Shown: positions 15,325-23,593, numbered from the stretch's first letter. The stretch: DNA of 23,593 nucleotides from Ruminococcus sp. UBA4383 (GCA_002389995.1 DGRR01000020.1:1-23593); one strand, 5' to 3'. The notes: generated from the sequence alone by a model not told the origin. Numbers and translations are program-made.

Positions 15325-17094
15325 TTGAACGAAGTTAAAAAGGCTGTTATATCAGCAGATGAAGATTCCCTCATTGCCCTCGCAAACAAGGGAATATATA
15401 AACGTGCCTGCAAGGATATTGACGGGATTAAACCCGAATTTACCGAAAATCAGGACAGTATAAGCGTATCAGTGGGCGGTGAGACTGTAACCGTCAAATC
15501 TCCGCTTTCGGAATCTCAGTGTTCCTGCGTTTCAAGAACGGTATGCCGTCATATCATAGGCGCAATAGTTCTCCTGAAAGACGCTTTCAAGGACGAAGCC
15601 GTCCCCGAAACAGAAGAAGATACAACCCCCACGGAATCTGCGGAAGATGCAAAATCCCCCGAAATCCCCGAAACTCAGGTTAAAAAAGATGACAAAAAAT
15701 CAGAAAAAGATGAACTCTCCGAAAAGGATATCGCTAAAATAAACGCCTGCGCCCGTCAGTCACTCAATATACTCGGTGATATAATAAAACGTGGTCTTGT
15801 GCGTATTCCCGAATCAGCCCCCGAAAACCTTGAAATCGCTGCGGTACAGTGCCATTCCCTCAAAATGGCTGATGCAGAACGTGCCTTGCGTGACCTCGGC
15901 GGCAGACTGAGCGACTGCATTGAAAGACGTGCTTCTTTCAGCATGAAATTGTTTACCGAAAAATTCTGCAACTGCATTAAAATGCTGACTGCACTCTCCA
16001 AAAATGATATAACATCTGACGACCTCGGTGTGTTCCGTGAAAAATATGAAACATACAAGGGAAATTTAACTATCCTCCCCATAGGTCAGAGAACTGTCGC
16101 AGGCGGTGAATATGAGGGCGAAATATATTATTTTCTCAATATGGACGAAAATTCGGAACAGAGATTTCTCACTGTATCGGATTTAAGACCGACTTTCTAT
16201 GAAGTATCCGCATACAGACGGTTTACCCCAAGAGTTACACCGTGGGGAATGGGAAATCCCCTCAGCAGTATGATGCGTTCAAAAATGGTTCTCGGAAACG
16301 CTAAAATAAATAAGGGCAAAATTTCTACTTCTCAGGAAACTCAGCTTTTAATGCAGACAAAAGCTGACCTCAACTGCAACGAAATCAGAAATATAACCTA
16401 TATGGATTTCAGAAAGATAATAATTGACATCTACGAAGCAAATCCGCAGAATGAAGCTGAATCATTGGTTTTCGTACACCCTGCCAAATGCGTATCCGCT
16501 GATTTCGACAAGTATTCCCAGACTTACAATATGATAATTGAGGACTTCAACGGCAGACAGGTTACAGTATCCGCCCAGTACCGTGCCGAAACTGAAAAAT
16601 TTATAGACCTCCTCGAAAAAACTGCAAAATCTATGCTCGAAAATCCCGAAAAGAATTATACTATCCTCGCCTCTGCATATATATCTGACGGAAAACTGAA
16701 ACTTTTCCCCATAGATATTTATGACTTCATAGATACCTATGAATCGGAAGATTATGAACTCCCCGAAGAATATGCCGATGCAGAAAAAAATATTCCGTTC
16801 TGTTCGGTTATACTCGATATTCTCGGCATGATTCAGGACAGGCTCGAAATAACTCTCCAGTGCGGTTTGCAGTCGGATTTGAAAAATGACCATAAGCTTG
16901 AAAATCTTACATTCAATTACGGTCTTAAAGGACTGAGCATACTGACGGCAGGCTTTATGTCATCTGCGGAAGTCTACCGCCACGGTACGGATAATGTTAT
17001 TGAAGATATCCTCCGTGATATGTGCAGTCTTGAAGAATATATAAATTTCACAAGAAAAAAACTCGAAACATTGTCGGCATTGTTCAACTGCTGA
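15325..17094 (+). CDS. SWIM zinc-finger protein (YehQ-like)
   Basis: A 589-residue protein. Near the N-terminus lies a SWIM zinc motif, CxC-x5-CxH (Cys66, Cys68, Cys74, His76), in SQCSCVSRTVCRHIIGAIVLL. SWIM domains bind zinc and are linked to DNA or protein binding. A low-complexity acidic and lysine-rich linker (~88-135) joins it to a long helical and mixed region without known motifs. The start is TTG at 15325, placed 7 nt after AGGAGG; no better ATG is close. It follows the repeat-bearing gap, so this second half of the unit may be expressed at a different level. The DUF4132 gene begins 16 bp after its stop. Function is unknown; context suggests the DNA- or client-recognition part of the system. 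Confidence 0.82.
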   Translation: MNEVKKAVISADEDSLIALANKGIYKRACKDIDGIKPEFTENQDSISVSVGGETVTVKSPLSESQCSCVSRTVCRHIIGAIVLLKDAFKDEAVPETEEDTTPTESAEDAKSPEIPETQVKKDDKKSEKDELSEKDIAKINACARQSLNILGDIIKRGLVRIPESAPENLEIAAVQCHSLKMADAERALRDLGGRLSDCIERRASFSMKLFTEKFCNCIKMLTALSKNDITSDDLGVFREKYETYKGNLTILPIGQRTVAGGEYEGEIYYFLNMDENSEQRFLTVSDLRPTFYEVSAYRRFTPRVTPWGMGNPLSSMMRSKMVLGNAKINKGKISTSQETQLLMQTKADLNCNEIRNITYMDFRKIIIDIYEANPQNEAESLVFVHPAKCVSADFDKYSQTYNMIIEDFNGRQVTVSAQYRAETEKFIDLLEKTAKSMLENPEKNYTILASAYISDGKLKLFPIDIYDFIDTYESEDYELPEEYADAEKNIPFCSVILDILGMIQDRLEITLQCGLQSDLKNDHKLENLTFNYGLKGLSILTAGFMSSAEVYRHGTDNVIEDILRDMCSLEEYINFTRKKLETLSALFNC

Positions 17095-17110
17095 CGGAAA
17101 GGAATTTTTT

Positions 17111-20100
17111 ATGCTTTACAATGTTGGTGCTATGAGTTTTGACGAACTCGAAAAAACTCTCCTTGAACTTGGATTCTACGATGAATCCGTAAAAAACGGC
17201 ATTGCCTACCTTAACCTCGAAAACGAAAGAGACGATTCTCTCCTCGAAAACGTCAGAACTCAGGAAATCCCTGCAAAATTCAACAATGACTGGAAACTGA
17301 GACAAAATTTTTACAATGCTGTCAAAAAGGAAATAGCTAAGAAAAAAGATGCAGAATTAAACAAGAGATTCATTCTTTTCATATACAAACTCACAGGCTG
17401 TTACTTCGCAAACTTCATAATCTATACAGATTTCGTCAAAAGCCGTGACGACCTCATGAAAAAATTAAAAGAAACTCTCCCCGAAAAATATGGTGATGAC
17501 GCAGATGCAGTATATCTTTCGATATTCATACAGTATATGGGATATAACGGAAATTTCAGGGACTTTCTTGACAATTCCGCTGAAACGTTCCTCAGAGCCG
17601 CAGAATATGCCATGAAATCAAGCAGTGAAACGGCTGCCACGTGCGCTCTTGTCGCCCTCGATAAAACTCCTCTTGATACAGACAAAAATTCAGAGATTAT
17701 AAAAAAATCTCTCGATATAATCAACAAAACTACAAACAACGGTGTATTTATCCATAATGCCACAAAGCTTATTGCAATTGGTGAGGGTTCATATTTTTCA
17801 GATGATTTCAGGAAAATATTCAGAACTGAAATTGTAAAATCCTATCCTGCCGTTACCGAAAGACTTTTTGCATTGCAGATTAACCATGACAGAATACTTG
17901 ACTTAATCGCAGATATGCCCGAAGTTGTAACCGCTTCATCAAATTACATATCATCTGTTGCAAAGTGGGCTTATACATTTGCCAAGGGAAGTGCAAAGAA
18001 ACATATTGCCGTACTTGCCGAAAAATATACAGACCACTATATCAATGTCATGAAAGTCACTGAGGATTCGGCTGTCGCTGACATGATGTACAGGACACTC
18101 TGCGAAGTAAAACCCGATTCAGCCCCCAATCATGACGAAATAAAGGAAATCGCAAGGCGCAGGATTGCAGGAAGTATAGCCTCCCTTTACAGCAAGGGTC
18201 TTGATGTAAAGGCATACCTTATGGGAAAAGCAGACCTTGAAAGCATTTTCGATGATATCGTAAAGGAAAAGCCGAGATATACCCAGTGGGGCGGAAGTAA
18301 TTCATACTATTCCACATACGGTGCAGATGACTTTTTAAGAAGATGCATTGTTGTACTTTCCCCCACACTCAACGGCTATAATTCAGCCCTTGAAAGAGAA
18401 ACAGGTTTCAAATTCAAGGAAAATGAAGAAAAATTTGTCGAAATTCTCTTTGAAGAAAAACTCCCTGCCGACTACATCATGAAAGTGCTTTTTGAAATGA
18501 TTGACGGGGTTTATTATAAAGATTCCGCTATGGAAAATACTTTAAAGGGTACAAGAAAATATGCAGACCTTATCGCTCCGCTTGACGTAAGAAAAGAACC
18601 TGTAACCTGCCGTCAGATTTATGTTCTTACAATAGGTGCGTATCCCGAAAAATACAAAGATAAAATCATTGAATATGCAGGCGATTCAAGTCAGGCTGTG
18701 AGAAATGTTGTCATAAATATAATCGCCAAACAGAAGGACTGGAAAATGGATATAATAAATTTCCTCAAATCAAAAAAAGCTGCCCTGCGTGATTTGGCTG
18801 TCTCCATAATGGCTAAACAAGGTACTAAAAATTACAGTTCCGAACTCGAAACAGCTTTTGAAACGGAAAAATCCGAAAAATTAAAAACCCGTATTGCTTC
18901 ACTCCTCAATATAAACTACGGTGAATCACTCTCCGAAGAAACCGAAACTGTCGATATAATTACTGAACTCACTAAAAACAATAAGAATAAAAAAGTCGCA
19001 TGGCTTTTCAAAGACCCTTATAAGCCCGTAAGACTTATAAACGGTGAAATTGCTGACGAAAAACATTTGCAGGCTCTGCTCCTCTGCTATTCCGCAAACG
19101 CAGGAGATATAAACCCCGCAAGAGATACAGTTGCAGATATGCTCAACAAAGATGATGTTGAAAAATTCGCCTCTGAAGCTTTCGGAAGATGGCTCGCAGG
19201 CGGTGCTGCCGCAAAAGATAAATGGATTCTCTATTTCGCAGCAATTCATGGCGGAAACGAAATGATAAATACTCTTATGCACTGCATAAAGGAATGGTCT
19301 GAAAATATGCGTGGTGCTGTTGCATCTGAGGCTGTAATGGCTCTCGCCCTGAACGGAAGTTCCCTCGCTCTCATGAATGTAGACGCTATGGCAAGAAAAT
19401 TCAAGAATAAACAGGTTAAAGGTGCTGCCAAGAACGCTCTGAATAATGCTGCCGAAAAACTCGGTATCACTTCCGAGGAACTCGCTGACAGAATCGTTCC
19501 CGATATGGGATTTGATGAGAAAATGTGCCGTGTTTTTGATTACGGAAAACGTCAGTTCAAAGTGTATCTCACTCCCGACCTCGAAATAGAAATTTTCAAC
19601 GGTGAAAAGAAAGTCAAGTCCATGCCTAAACCCGGCGCAAATGATGACAGCGAAATTGCTGAAAAATCTTACGCTGAATTTAAGGAAATGAAAAAACAAA
19701 TGAAAAACGTTGTCGCCAATCAGAAGGCAAGACTTGAATATGTTCTCATGTGCGACAGAAAATGGACTGCCGAAAACTGGGAAAAACTTTTCGTAAAGAA
19801 TCCCGTTATGCACTGCTTTGCAATCGGTCTTATCTGGGGAATCTATGAGAATAACAAACTCGTTTCAAGTTTCCGCTATCTCGATGACGGAAGTTTCACA
19901 ACCTCCGATGAGGACGAATTTGAAATCCCCGAAAATGCAAGCATAGGTCTTGTTCACCCGATTGAACTTGAAAACGATGAAATTGAAGCATGGAAGGAAC
20001 AGCTTTCCGACTACGAAATAACTCAGCCTTTCCCGCAGATTTCAAGACAGGTTTTCAGAATGACCGATGAAGAAAAAAATCAGACCGACTGTATGCGCTT

Positions 20101-20467
20101 TGACGGAATTGATATAATGAATTATACTCTCCTCAGCAAGATGACCAAATTCGGCTGGTATAAGGGTGACGCTCAGGACGCAGGTGCTTTCTATGAGTTT
20201 TACAGAAGCGATATTTCGTCCGTTGAAAAGGATAAGGACGGCAAAAATATCTATAAGGGCTACTATGCGGAAATAAGCTTCTCAGGTATGTATATAGCCG
20301 CCTATGACATGGAGCAGGAAGAAGTTGAAGTCGGAAAACTCTGTTTCTTTACTCCGTCAAGAGGTGTAATAAACGGTGGTAAGCTGAAAATGAAAGACGT
20401 AAACGAACGCTATTTCAGTGAAGTAATTTTACAGCTTACACAGACTGTCGGAAATCAGACCGAATAA
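17111..20467 (+). CDS. DUF4132 / HEAT-repeat giant protein (MolR/YehI-like)
   Basis: An 1118-residue soluble protein, the largest in the window. The middle part (~500-830) is rich in paired helices like HEAT repeats, e.g. AVRNVVINIIAKQ, ALRDLAVSIMAKQ and MRGAVASEAVMALAL. The C-terminal ~300 residues form a DUF4132 region with GMGFD-like FDEKMCRVFDYGKRQFKVYL, CFAIGLIWGIYENN, LVHPIEL and FGWYKGDAQDAGAFYEFYR. E. coli MolR/YehI carries an N-terminal WGR domain; I see none here. AAAGGA precedes the ATG. It is the last gene of the unit, 16 bp after the SWIM gene, and is followed by a strong terminator. The old name molR came from a proposed role in molybdate control that should not be carried over. 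It may be a scaffold or substrate of the MoxR complex. Confidence 0.83.
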   Translation: MLYNVGAMSFDELEKTLLELGFYDESVKNGIAYLNLENERDDSLLENVRTQEIPAKFNNDWKLRQNFYNAVKKEIAKKKDAELNKRFILFIYKLTGCYFANFIIYTDFVKSRDDLMKKLKETLPEKYGDDADAVYLSIFIQYMGYNGNFRDFLDNSAETFLRAAEYAMKSSSETAATCALVALDKTPLDTDKNSEIIKKSLDIINKTTNNGVFIHNATKLIAIGEGSYFSDDFRKIFRTEIVKSYPAVTERLFALQINHDRILDLIADMPEVVTASSNYISSVAKWAYTFAKGSAKKHIAVLAEKYTDHYINVMKVTEDSAVADMMYRTLCEVKPDSAPNHDEIKEIARRRIAGSIASLYSKGLDVKAYLMGKADLESIFDDIVKEKPRYTQWGGSNSYYSTYGADDFLRRCIVVLSPTLNGYNSALERETGFKFKENEEKFVEILFEEKLPADYIMKVLFEMIDGVYYKDSAMENTLKGTRKYADLIAPLDVRKEPVTCRQIYVLTIGAYPEKYKDKIIEYAGDSSQAVRNVVINIIAKQKDWKMDIINFLKSKKAALRDLAVSIMAKQGTKNYSSELETAFETEKSEKLKTRIASLLNINYGESLSEETETVDIITELTKNNKNKKVAWLFKDPYKPVRLINGEIADEKHLQALLLCYSANAGDINPARDTVADMLNKDDVEKFASEAFGRWLAGGAAAKDKWILYFAAIHGGNEMINTLMHCIKEWSENMRGAVASEAVMALALNGSSLALMNVDAMARKFKNKQVKGAAKNALNNAAEKLGITSEELADRIVPDMGFDEKMCRVFDYGKRQFKVYLTPDLEIEIFNGEKKVKSMPKPGANDDSEIAEKSYAEFKEMKKQMKNVVANQKARLEYVLMCDRKWTAENWEKLFVKNPVMHCFAIGLIWGIYENNKLVSSFRYLDDGSFTTSDEDEFEIPENASIGLVHPIELENDEIEAWKEQLSDYEITQPFPQISRQVFRMTDEEKNQTDCMRFDGIDIMNYTLLSKMTKFGWYKGDAQDAGAFYEFYRSDISSVEKDKDGKNIYKGYYAEISFSGMYIAAYDMEQEEVEVGKLCFFTPSRGVINGGKLKMKDVNERYFSEVILQLTQTVGNQTE

Positions 20468-20473
20468 AAAAAT

Positions 20474-20497
20474 CCCCCTTGCAAAAGGGGGCTTTTT
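20474..20497. terminator. Bidirectional terminator after the DUF4132 gene
   Basis: CCCCCTT pairs with AAGGGGG around GCAA, with C and five T after it. In the minus direction the hairpin is followed by A and seven T, so it can also end the transcript of the facing RNase gene. Confidence 0.9.
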
Positions 20498-20520
20498 ACT
20501 GTGAAAATCAACAGCGCAAA

Positions 20521-20601
20521 TAAGATAAATATAGAAGGGGAATTGGGGGATTACTTAATCCGATTATTATTATATTTAATAAGTCTTAAAATAATCTTAA
20601 A
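20521..20601 (-). repeat. Intergenic dispersed repeat, copy B
   Basis: On the minus strand this reads TTTAAGATTATTTTAAGA (20584-20601), then GGATTA..TAATCC and AATCCCCCAATTCCCCT (20536-20552), the same blocks in the same order as copy A at 911-990. The TAA stop codon of the RNase gene (20597-20599) lies inside its first block. As with copy A, an intrinsic terminator follows shortly downstream. Confidence 0.7.
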
Positions 20602-22189
20602 TTTCCCATTTATCGCAGAGTTTATTTATTTTTTCAGCCATACGGCGCATATCTGCGTTAGCCCTGCCCGAAGATGCCTTGATAAGCTTGTAAAGCCTTT
20701 CGGAAGCTGAAAGAAGCTGGTCATAGGTCGGATTGTTATTTGCGGCTTTATGCTTTATTATCGGGACGGGCTGTGCCTCATAGGTTATTTCACCGCTTAT
20801 CAAATCGAACTCCGTACCGCTGTAAGGTGCATATGCATCAAAACCAAATTCATTCCTTAATTTTTCCGCAAAACTGTCAGCAGAAGATGCTTCACCATGA
20901 TTGATAAAATATTTTTTAACGCCCTGCACTGACTGCGCCCATTTTACAAGACCGTTCATGTCGGCATGACCGCTTATTCCGGGGAGCTGTTTTATTTCAG
21001 CGGCAACATAGACGGTTTCACCGAAAAGCTTTACTTTTTCCGCACCGTCAACGATACTTCTGCCTATGGTATTCATAGCCTGATATCCGACAAAAAGAAT
21101 TGTATTTTCGGGTATCCAGAGATTATGTTTAAGGTGGTGCTTTATACGTCCTGCCTCGCACATACCGCTTGCGGAAATTATAACTTTGGGTCTTGTATCG
21201 CTGTTGATAGCCCTTGATTCGTCACTGCTTACAGTTCTGATTAAATTCGGGAAACTTATGGGATTTATACCTCTGCGGACGTATGAGAGAGCTTCCTCAT
21301 CATAACAGCTTTCACGGTTATTTATAAATATGTCCGTAGCCTCGATTGCAAGGGGACTGTCAACATATACGGGGAAATCGTCATGCCCTTTAATTAAATT
21401 CTGTTCCTTTATTTTTCTTATGAAGTAAAGCATTTCCTGAGTTCTGCCCACTGCAAAGGACGGAATTATAACACTTCCTCCCCTGTCAAAAGTAGTCTGC
21501 AAAACGTCCGCAAGAGATGTCACATAGTCTGTCGGGCGGTTATGGAGTCTGTTTCCGTAGGTAGATTCAACAACAGCATAGTCTGCACTGTCAATATACT
21601 GCGGGTCACGGATAAGGGGCTGATTTGTATTTCCGATGTCGCCCGAAAAGACAATTTTCCTTGTCTGACCGTCCTCAGTCATGGTGATGATGATGCTTGA
21701 CGAGCCGAGGAGATGCCCTGCATCACGGAAAAATATTTTTATTCCGTCACATACCTGATATTCTGTTTCGTACTCATGCGGTACAAAAAGCGATACTGCA
21801 CCGATAGCGTCCTCCATGGTATAAAGCGGCTGATAATCTTCCTCGCCACGCCTTTTAGCCTTGCGGCTGCGCCATTCAGCTTCAAATTCCTGAATATGTG
21901 CGCTGTCAAGGAGCATTACGGAACAGAGATTTGAAGTGGCTTTCGTTGCATGGATTTCGCCTGTGAATCCTCCTGCATACAAAAGCGGGAGCATTCCCGA
22001 ATGGTCTATGTGCGCATGAGTGAGAAGAACAAAATCTATATCCTGCGGAGGAACGGGAATTTTGGCATTTTCAAAATTATCCTCGCCCTGTTCCATACCG
22101 AAATCCACAAGAAATTTTTTACCGCAGGCTTCAATATAGGTACAGCTTCCCGTAACTTCATGTGCAGCACCGATAAATGTCATTTTCAT
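20597..22189 (-). CDS. Beta-CASP metallo-beta-lactamase ribonuclease-like protein
   Basis: A 530-residue protein of the CPSF-73/beta-CASP family, nucleases that cut RNA with two zinc ions. Visible marks are the early FIGAAHEVTGSC, the zinc motif HAHIDH (58-63) followed by SG, RDAGHLLGSSS, VFSGDIG, the beta-CASP segment PSFAVGRTQEML, SGMCEAGR, and the late PGISGHADMNGL. The set is complete, so it should be active. After the RNA-specificity domain there is a ~65-residue tail. The start follows AAGGAGG by 7 nt. It is monocistronic, with a promoter ~290 bp upstream and a long leader containing two large hairpin repeats. Its stop codon is embedded in a dispersed repeat. It is not RNase J by motif order; the RNA target is unknown. 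Confidence 0.9.
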   Translation of the reverse strand: MKMTFIGAAHEVTGSCTYIEACGKKFLVDFGMEQGEDNFENAKIPVPPQDIDFVLLTHAHIDHSGMLPLLYAGGFTGEIHATKATSNLCSVMLLDSAHIQEFEAEWRSRKAKRRGEEDYQPLYTMEDAIGAVSLFVPHEYETEYQVCDGIKIFFRDAGHLLGSSSIIITMTEDGQTRKIVFSGDIGNTNQPLIRDPQYIDSADYAVVESTYGNRLHNRPTDYVTSLADVLQTTFDRGGSVIIPSFAVGRTQEMLYFIRKIKEQNLIKGHDDFPVYVDSPLAIEATDIFINNRESCYDEEALSYVRRGINPISFPNLIRTVSSDESRAINSDTRPKVIISASGMCEAGRIKHHLKHNLWIPENTILFVGYQAMNTIGRSIVDGAEKVKLFGETVYVAAEIKQLPGISGHADMNGLVKWAQSVQGVKKYFINHGEASSADSFAEKLRNEFGFDAYAPYSGTEFDLISGEITYEAQPVPIIKHKAANNNPTYDQLLSASERLYKLIKASSGRANADMRRMAEKINKLCDKWEI

Positions 22190-22231
22190 AAAAAAACCTC
22201 CTTATTTAAATTAATCATGCAAATTCTTAAC

Positions 22232-22349
22232 TTATTATCCTGAATGGGGGGAACACCGCCCTTTGAGCCTTGAATCTCCGTTCACTCCATTTCATTCCGT
22301 CCACTCCCGATTCAAGGGGGCGGCTTTTCCCCCCAAGCCCTTTTTAAAT
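22232..22349. repeat. 118-bp hairpin element, first tandem copy
   Basis: The core 22246-22334 folds into a large hairpin: GGGGGGAA with TTCCCCCC, CCGCCC with GGGCGG, and CCTTGAATC with GATTCAAGG, with small asymmetric bulges. The loop carries TCCGTTCACTCC and a one-mismatch second copy. No coding frame is evident. Together with the next copy it fills most of the 431-bp gap between the divergent RNase and ylxM genes. Confidence 0.85.
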
Positions 22350-22467
22350 TTATTATCCTGAATGGGGGGAACGCCGCCCTTTGAGCCTTGAATCTCCGTT
22401 CACTCCATTTCATTCCGTTCACTCCCGATTCAAGGGGGCGGCTTTTCCCCCCAAGCCCCCCTTTTAA
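22350..22467. repeat. 118-bp hairpin element, second tandem copy
   Basis: It repeats the preceding 118 bp with only two substitutions in the hairpin (A to G near 22373, C to T near 22419) and a longer C run at the end. The stems are intact (22364-22452), and the loop repeat TCCGTTCACTCC is here perfectly duplicated. Confidence 0.85.
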
Positions 22468-22480
22468 ATACTTTTATATT

Positions 22481-22509
22481 ATTATAACATATTTTTCTGC
22501 ATTTGTCTA
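22481..22509 (-). promoter_or_regulatory. Sigma-A promoter of the beta-CASP RNase gene
   Basis: On the minus strand, TAGACA (22504-22509) and TATAAT (22481-22486) are 17 bp apart. The start is predicted near 22474, so both hairpin repeats would be transcribed in a ~285-nt leader. I see no comparably good promoter between the repeats and the gene. Confidence 0.75.
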
Positions 22510-22547
22510 TAAATATTTATATAATTTTTGAAATATTAAAATTCCCC

Positions 22548-22576
22548 TTGACAAATTGTTTTTTATGGTGTATAAT
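22548..22576 (+). promoter_or_regulatory. Sigma-A promoter of ylxM-ffh
   Basis: Perfect consensus TTGACA (22548-22553) and TATAAT (22571-22576) with a 17-bp spacer, start predicted near 22583, 38 nt before ylxM. Confidence 0.9.
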
Positions 22577-22620
22577 GTGTAAAGTAATTTTGGATTACAC
22601 CCCGAACAGGAGCTTTATTC

Positions 22621-22956
22621 ATGGCAAAACAACTCAAATTCGTTATGCTCCTCGACTGCTACGGTGACCTGCTCACCCAGCACCAGAGAAATATAATGGA
22701 ACTCTACTACTGCGATGACCTCTCACTTGCGGAAATCAGTCAGCCCCTCGGCATTACCCGTCAGGCTGTAAGAAGTATCATCAAAAGAACTGAGGAACTC
22801 CTCCTCAATTATGAGGAAAAACTCCGCTTTGCCGAAAAACTCGGAAAAATGAGGGTCTGTTTCGACAATATTTCTGCTGTCGCTGAAAATATAAGCGACG
22901 AAAATATCAGAAATGCCCTCGCTGAACAGATTTCGGACGCTCTGAAATTACTTTGA
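22621..22956 (+). CDS. ylxM: YlxM-family (UPF0122) helix-turn-helix protein, SRP-associated
   Basis: A 111-residue protein with a sigma-70 region-4-like helix-turn-helix: QHQRNIMELYYCDDLSLAEISQPLGITRQAVRSIIKRTEELL (roughly residues 20-60). YlxM proteins are encoded next to ffh in many Firmicutes and Mollicutes and are thought to modulate the signal recognition particle pathway. The pairing is kept here, with ffh starting 23 bp downstream. AGGAG lies 8 nt before the ATG and a consensus promoter directly precedes it. The C-terminal ~45 residues are helical and acidic. Identification rests on the helix-turn-helix and the neighbour, and is secure. Confidence 0.92.
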   Translation: MAKQLKFVMLLDCYGDLLTQHQRNIMELYYCDDLSLAEISQPLGITRQAVRSIIKRTEELLLNYEEKLRFAEKLGKMRVCFDNISAVAENISDENIRNALAEQISDALKLL

Positions 22957-22979
22957 CTACCGCTGAAAGGAAGATGTGC

Positions 22980-23593
22980 ATGGCTTTTGAAGGACTTTCC
23001 GAAAAATTAAACAATGTATTCAAAAAACTCAAATCAAGAGGAAAACTCACGGAAAGTGACGTTAAAGACGCTATGCGTGAAGTAAAACTCGCACTCCTCG
23101 AAGCCGATGTAAGCTATAAGGTCGTTAAGGACTTCGTTAAAAAAGTCTCCGAAAGAGCTGTCGGTGAAGATGTCCTCGCAAGTCTTACCCCCGCCCAGCA
23201 GGTTATCAAAATCGTAAACGAGGAACTCTGTTCCCTCATGGGCAACAGCAATTCAAGAATAAATTTTGCATCAAAACCGCCCACGGTTATCATGATGTGC
23301 GGATTGCAGGGTTCGGGTAAAACTACCCACTCCGCAAAACTCGCAAAACTCCTCAAAAAAGAAGGTCACAGACCTCTCCTTGCTGCCTGCGATATCTACC
23401 GTCCTGCCGCTATAAATCAGCTTCAGGTTGTCGGTCAGAAAGCAGATGTCAAGGTCTTTGAAATGGGTCAGATAAGCCCACTCACTATCGCCTCGGAAGC
23501 CCTCAAATATGCTAAGGACTACGGTCACGATATCCTTATAATAGATACCGCAGGACGACTCCATATTGATGAAGCCCTCATGCAGGAACTCAA
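22980..23593 (+). CDS. ffh: Signal recognition particle GTPase Ffh, N-terminal part
   Basis: The frame is open to the right edge; 204 complete codons of a protein usually near 450 residues are present. Residues 1-~90 are the four-helix N domain (MAFEGLSEKLNNVFKKL, MREVKLALLEADV). The GTPase domain follows with G1 GLQGSGKTT (108-116), DIYRPAAINQLQ (138-149) and DTAGRLHID (189-197). The RNA-binding M domain lies outside the window. Ffh binds signal sequences of nascent membrane proteins with the 4.5S/SRP RNA and delivers ribosomes to FtsY. The ATG at 22980 is chosen over the in-frame ATG at 22974 because AAAGGA is 8 nt away from it and only 2 nt from the other. It is cotranscribed with ylxM. 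Confidence 0.95.
   Translation, partial: MAFEGLSEKLNNVFKKLKSRGKLTESDVKDAMREVKLALLEADVSYKVVKDFVKKVSERAVGEDVLASLTPAQQVIKIVNEELCSLMGNSNSRINFASKPPTVIMMCGLQGSGKTTHSAKLAKLLKKEGHRPLLAACDIYRPAAINQLQVVGQKADVKVFEMGQISPLTIASEALKYAKDYGHDILIIDTAGRLHIDEALMQEL

Noticed and set aside
18926..19813. A 295-codon open frame on the minus strand inside the DUF4132 gene
   Set aside because: It is antisense to the conserved part of DUF4132, with phenylalanine- and cysteine-rich composition and no recognisable domain.
20501..20710. A 69-codon plus-strand open frame after the DUF4132 gene
   Set aside because: It starts just after a strong terminator, covers repeat copy B and the end of the RNase gene on the other strand, and has no ribosome site.
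22232..22467. CRISPR array or minisatellite
   Set aside because: There are only two units of 118 bp with no unique spacers; each is a hairpin element.

Overview
The window reads as chromosomal DNA of an AT-rich, Gram-positive, anaerobic Clostridia-type bacterium, most likely of the Ruminococcus/Oscillospiraceae kind. The grounds are: strong AGGAGG-type ribosome sites, consensus sigma-A promoters with 17-bp spacers, ferredoxin-dependent 2-oxoacid metabolism, a bifunctional BirA, and the Firmicutes-style ylxM-ffh pair. The genus is an inference. No phage, transposase, integrase or CRISPR array is visible.

Layout. 1-852: the 3' end of htpG with its terminator. 911-990: an intergenic repeat (copy A), followed by a second terminator. 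1082-1894: an AraC-family regulator. 1915-3732 (-): a membrane-anchored glycerophosphodiester phosphodiesterase whose promoter is covered by a perfect 21-bp palindrome. 3905-3977: tRNA-Thr(CGT). 3998-5116 (-): an SLC13/ArsB-like permease. 5216-6989: birA behind a structured, terminator-containing leader, then a flavodoxin-fold NAD(P)H oxidoreductase. 7042-10332 (-): a five-gene operon encoding a P-loop ATPase and the ferredoxin, alpha, beta and gamma subunits of a 2-oxoacid:ferredoxin oxidoreductase.

10506-20497: the most notable block, a five-gene unit of MoxR-type AAA+ ATPase, DUF5682 protein, VWA (MIDAS) protein, SWIM zinc-finger protein and a giant DUF4132 protein. This is the gene set known from the E. 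coli yehL-yehM-yehP-yehQ plus yehI (molR) region, whose biological role is not established. The first three genes overlap. The last two follow a 151-bp gap holding a long inverted repeat and a tandem direct repeat. The unit looks like a self-contained chaperone/remodelling system: the ATPase and VWA protein would form the motor and adaptor, and the DUF5682, SWIM and DUF4132 proteins the effector or substrate-recognition parts.

20597-22189 (-): a beta-CASP metallo-beta-lactamase RNase. Its stop codon lies inside copy B of the intergenic repeat, and its approximately 285-nt 5' leader carries two tandem 118-bp hairpin elements. 22621-23593: ylxM and the start of ffh (signal recognition particle), running off the right edge.
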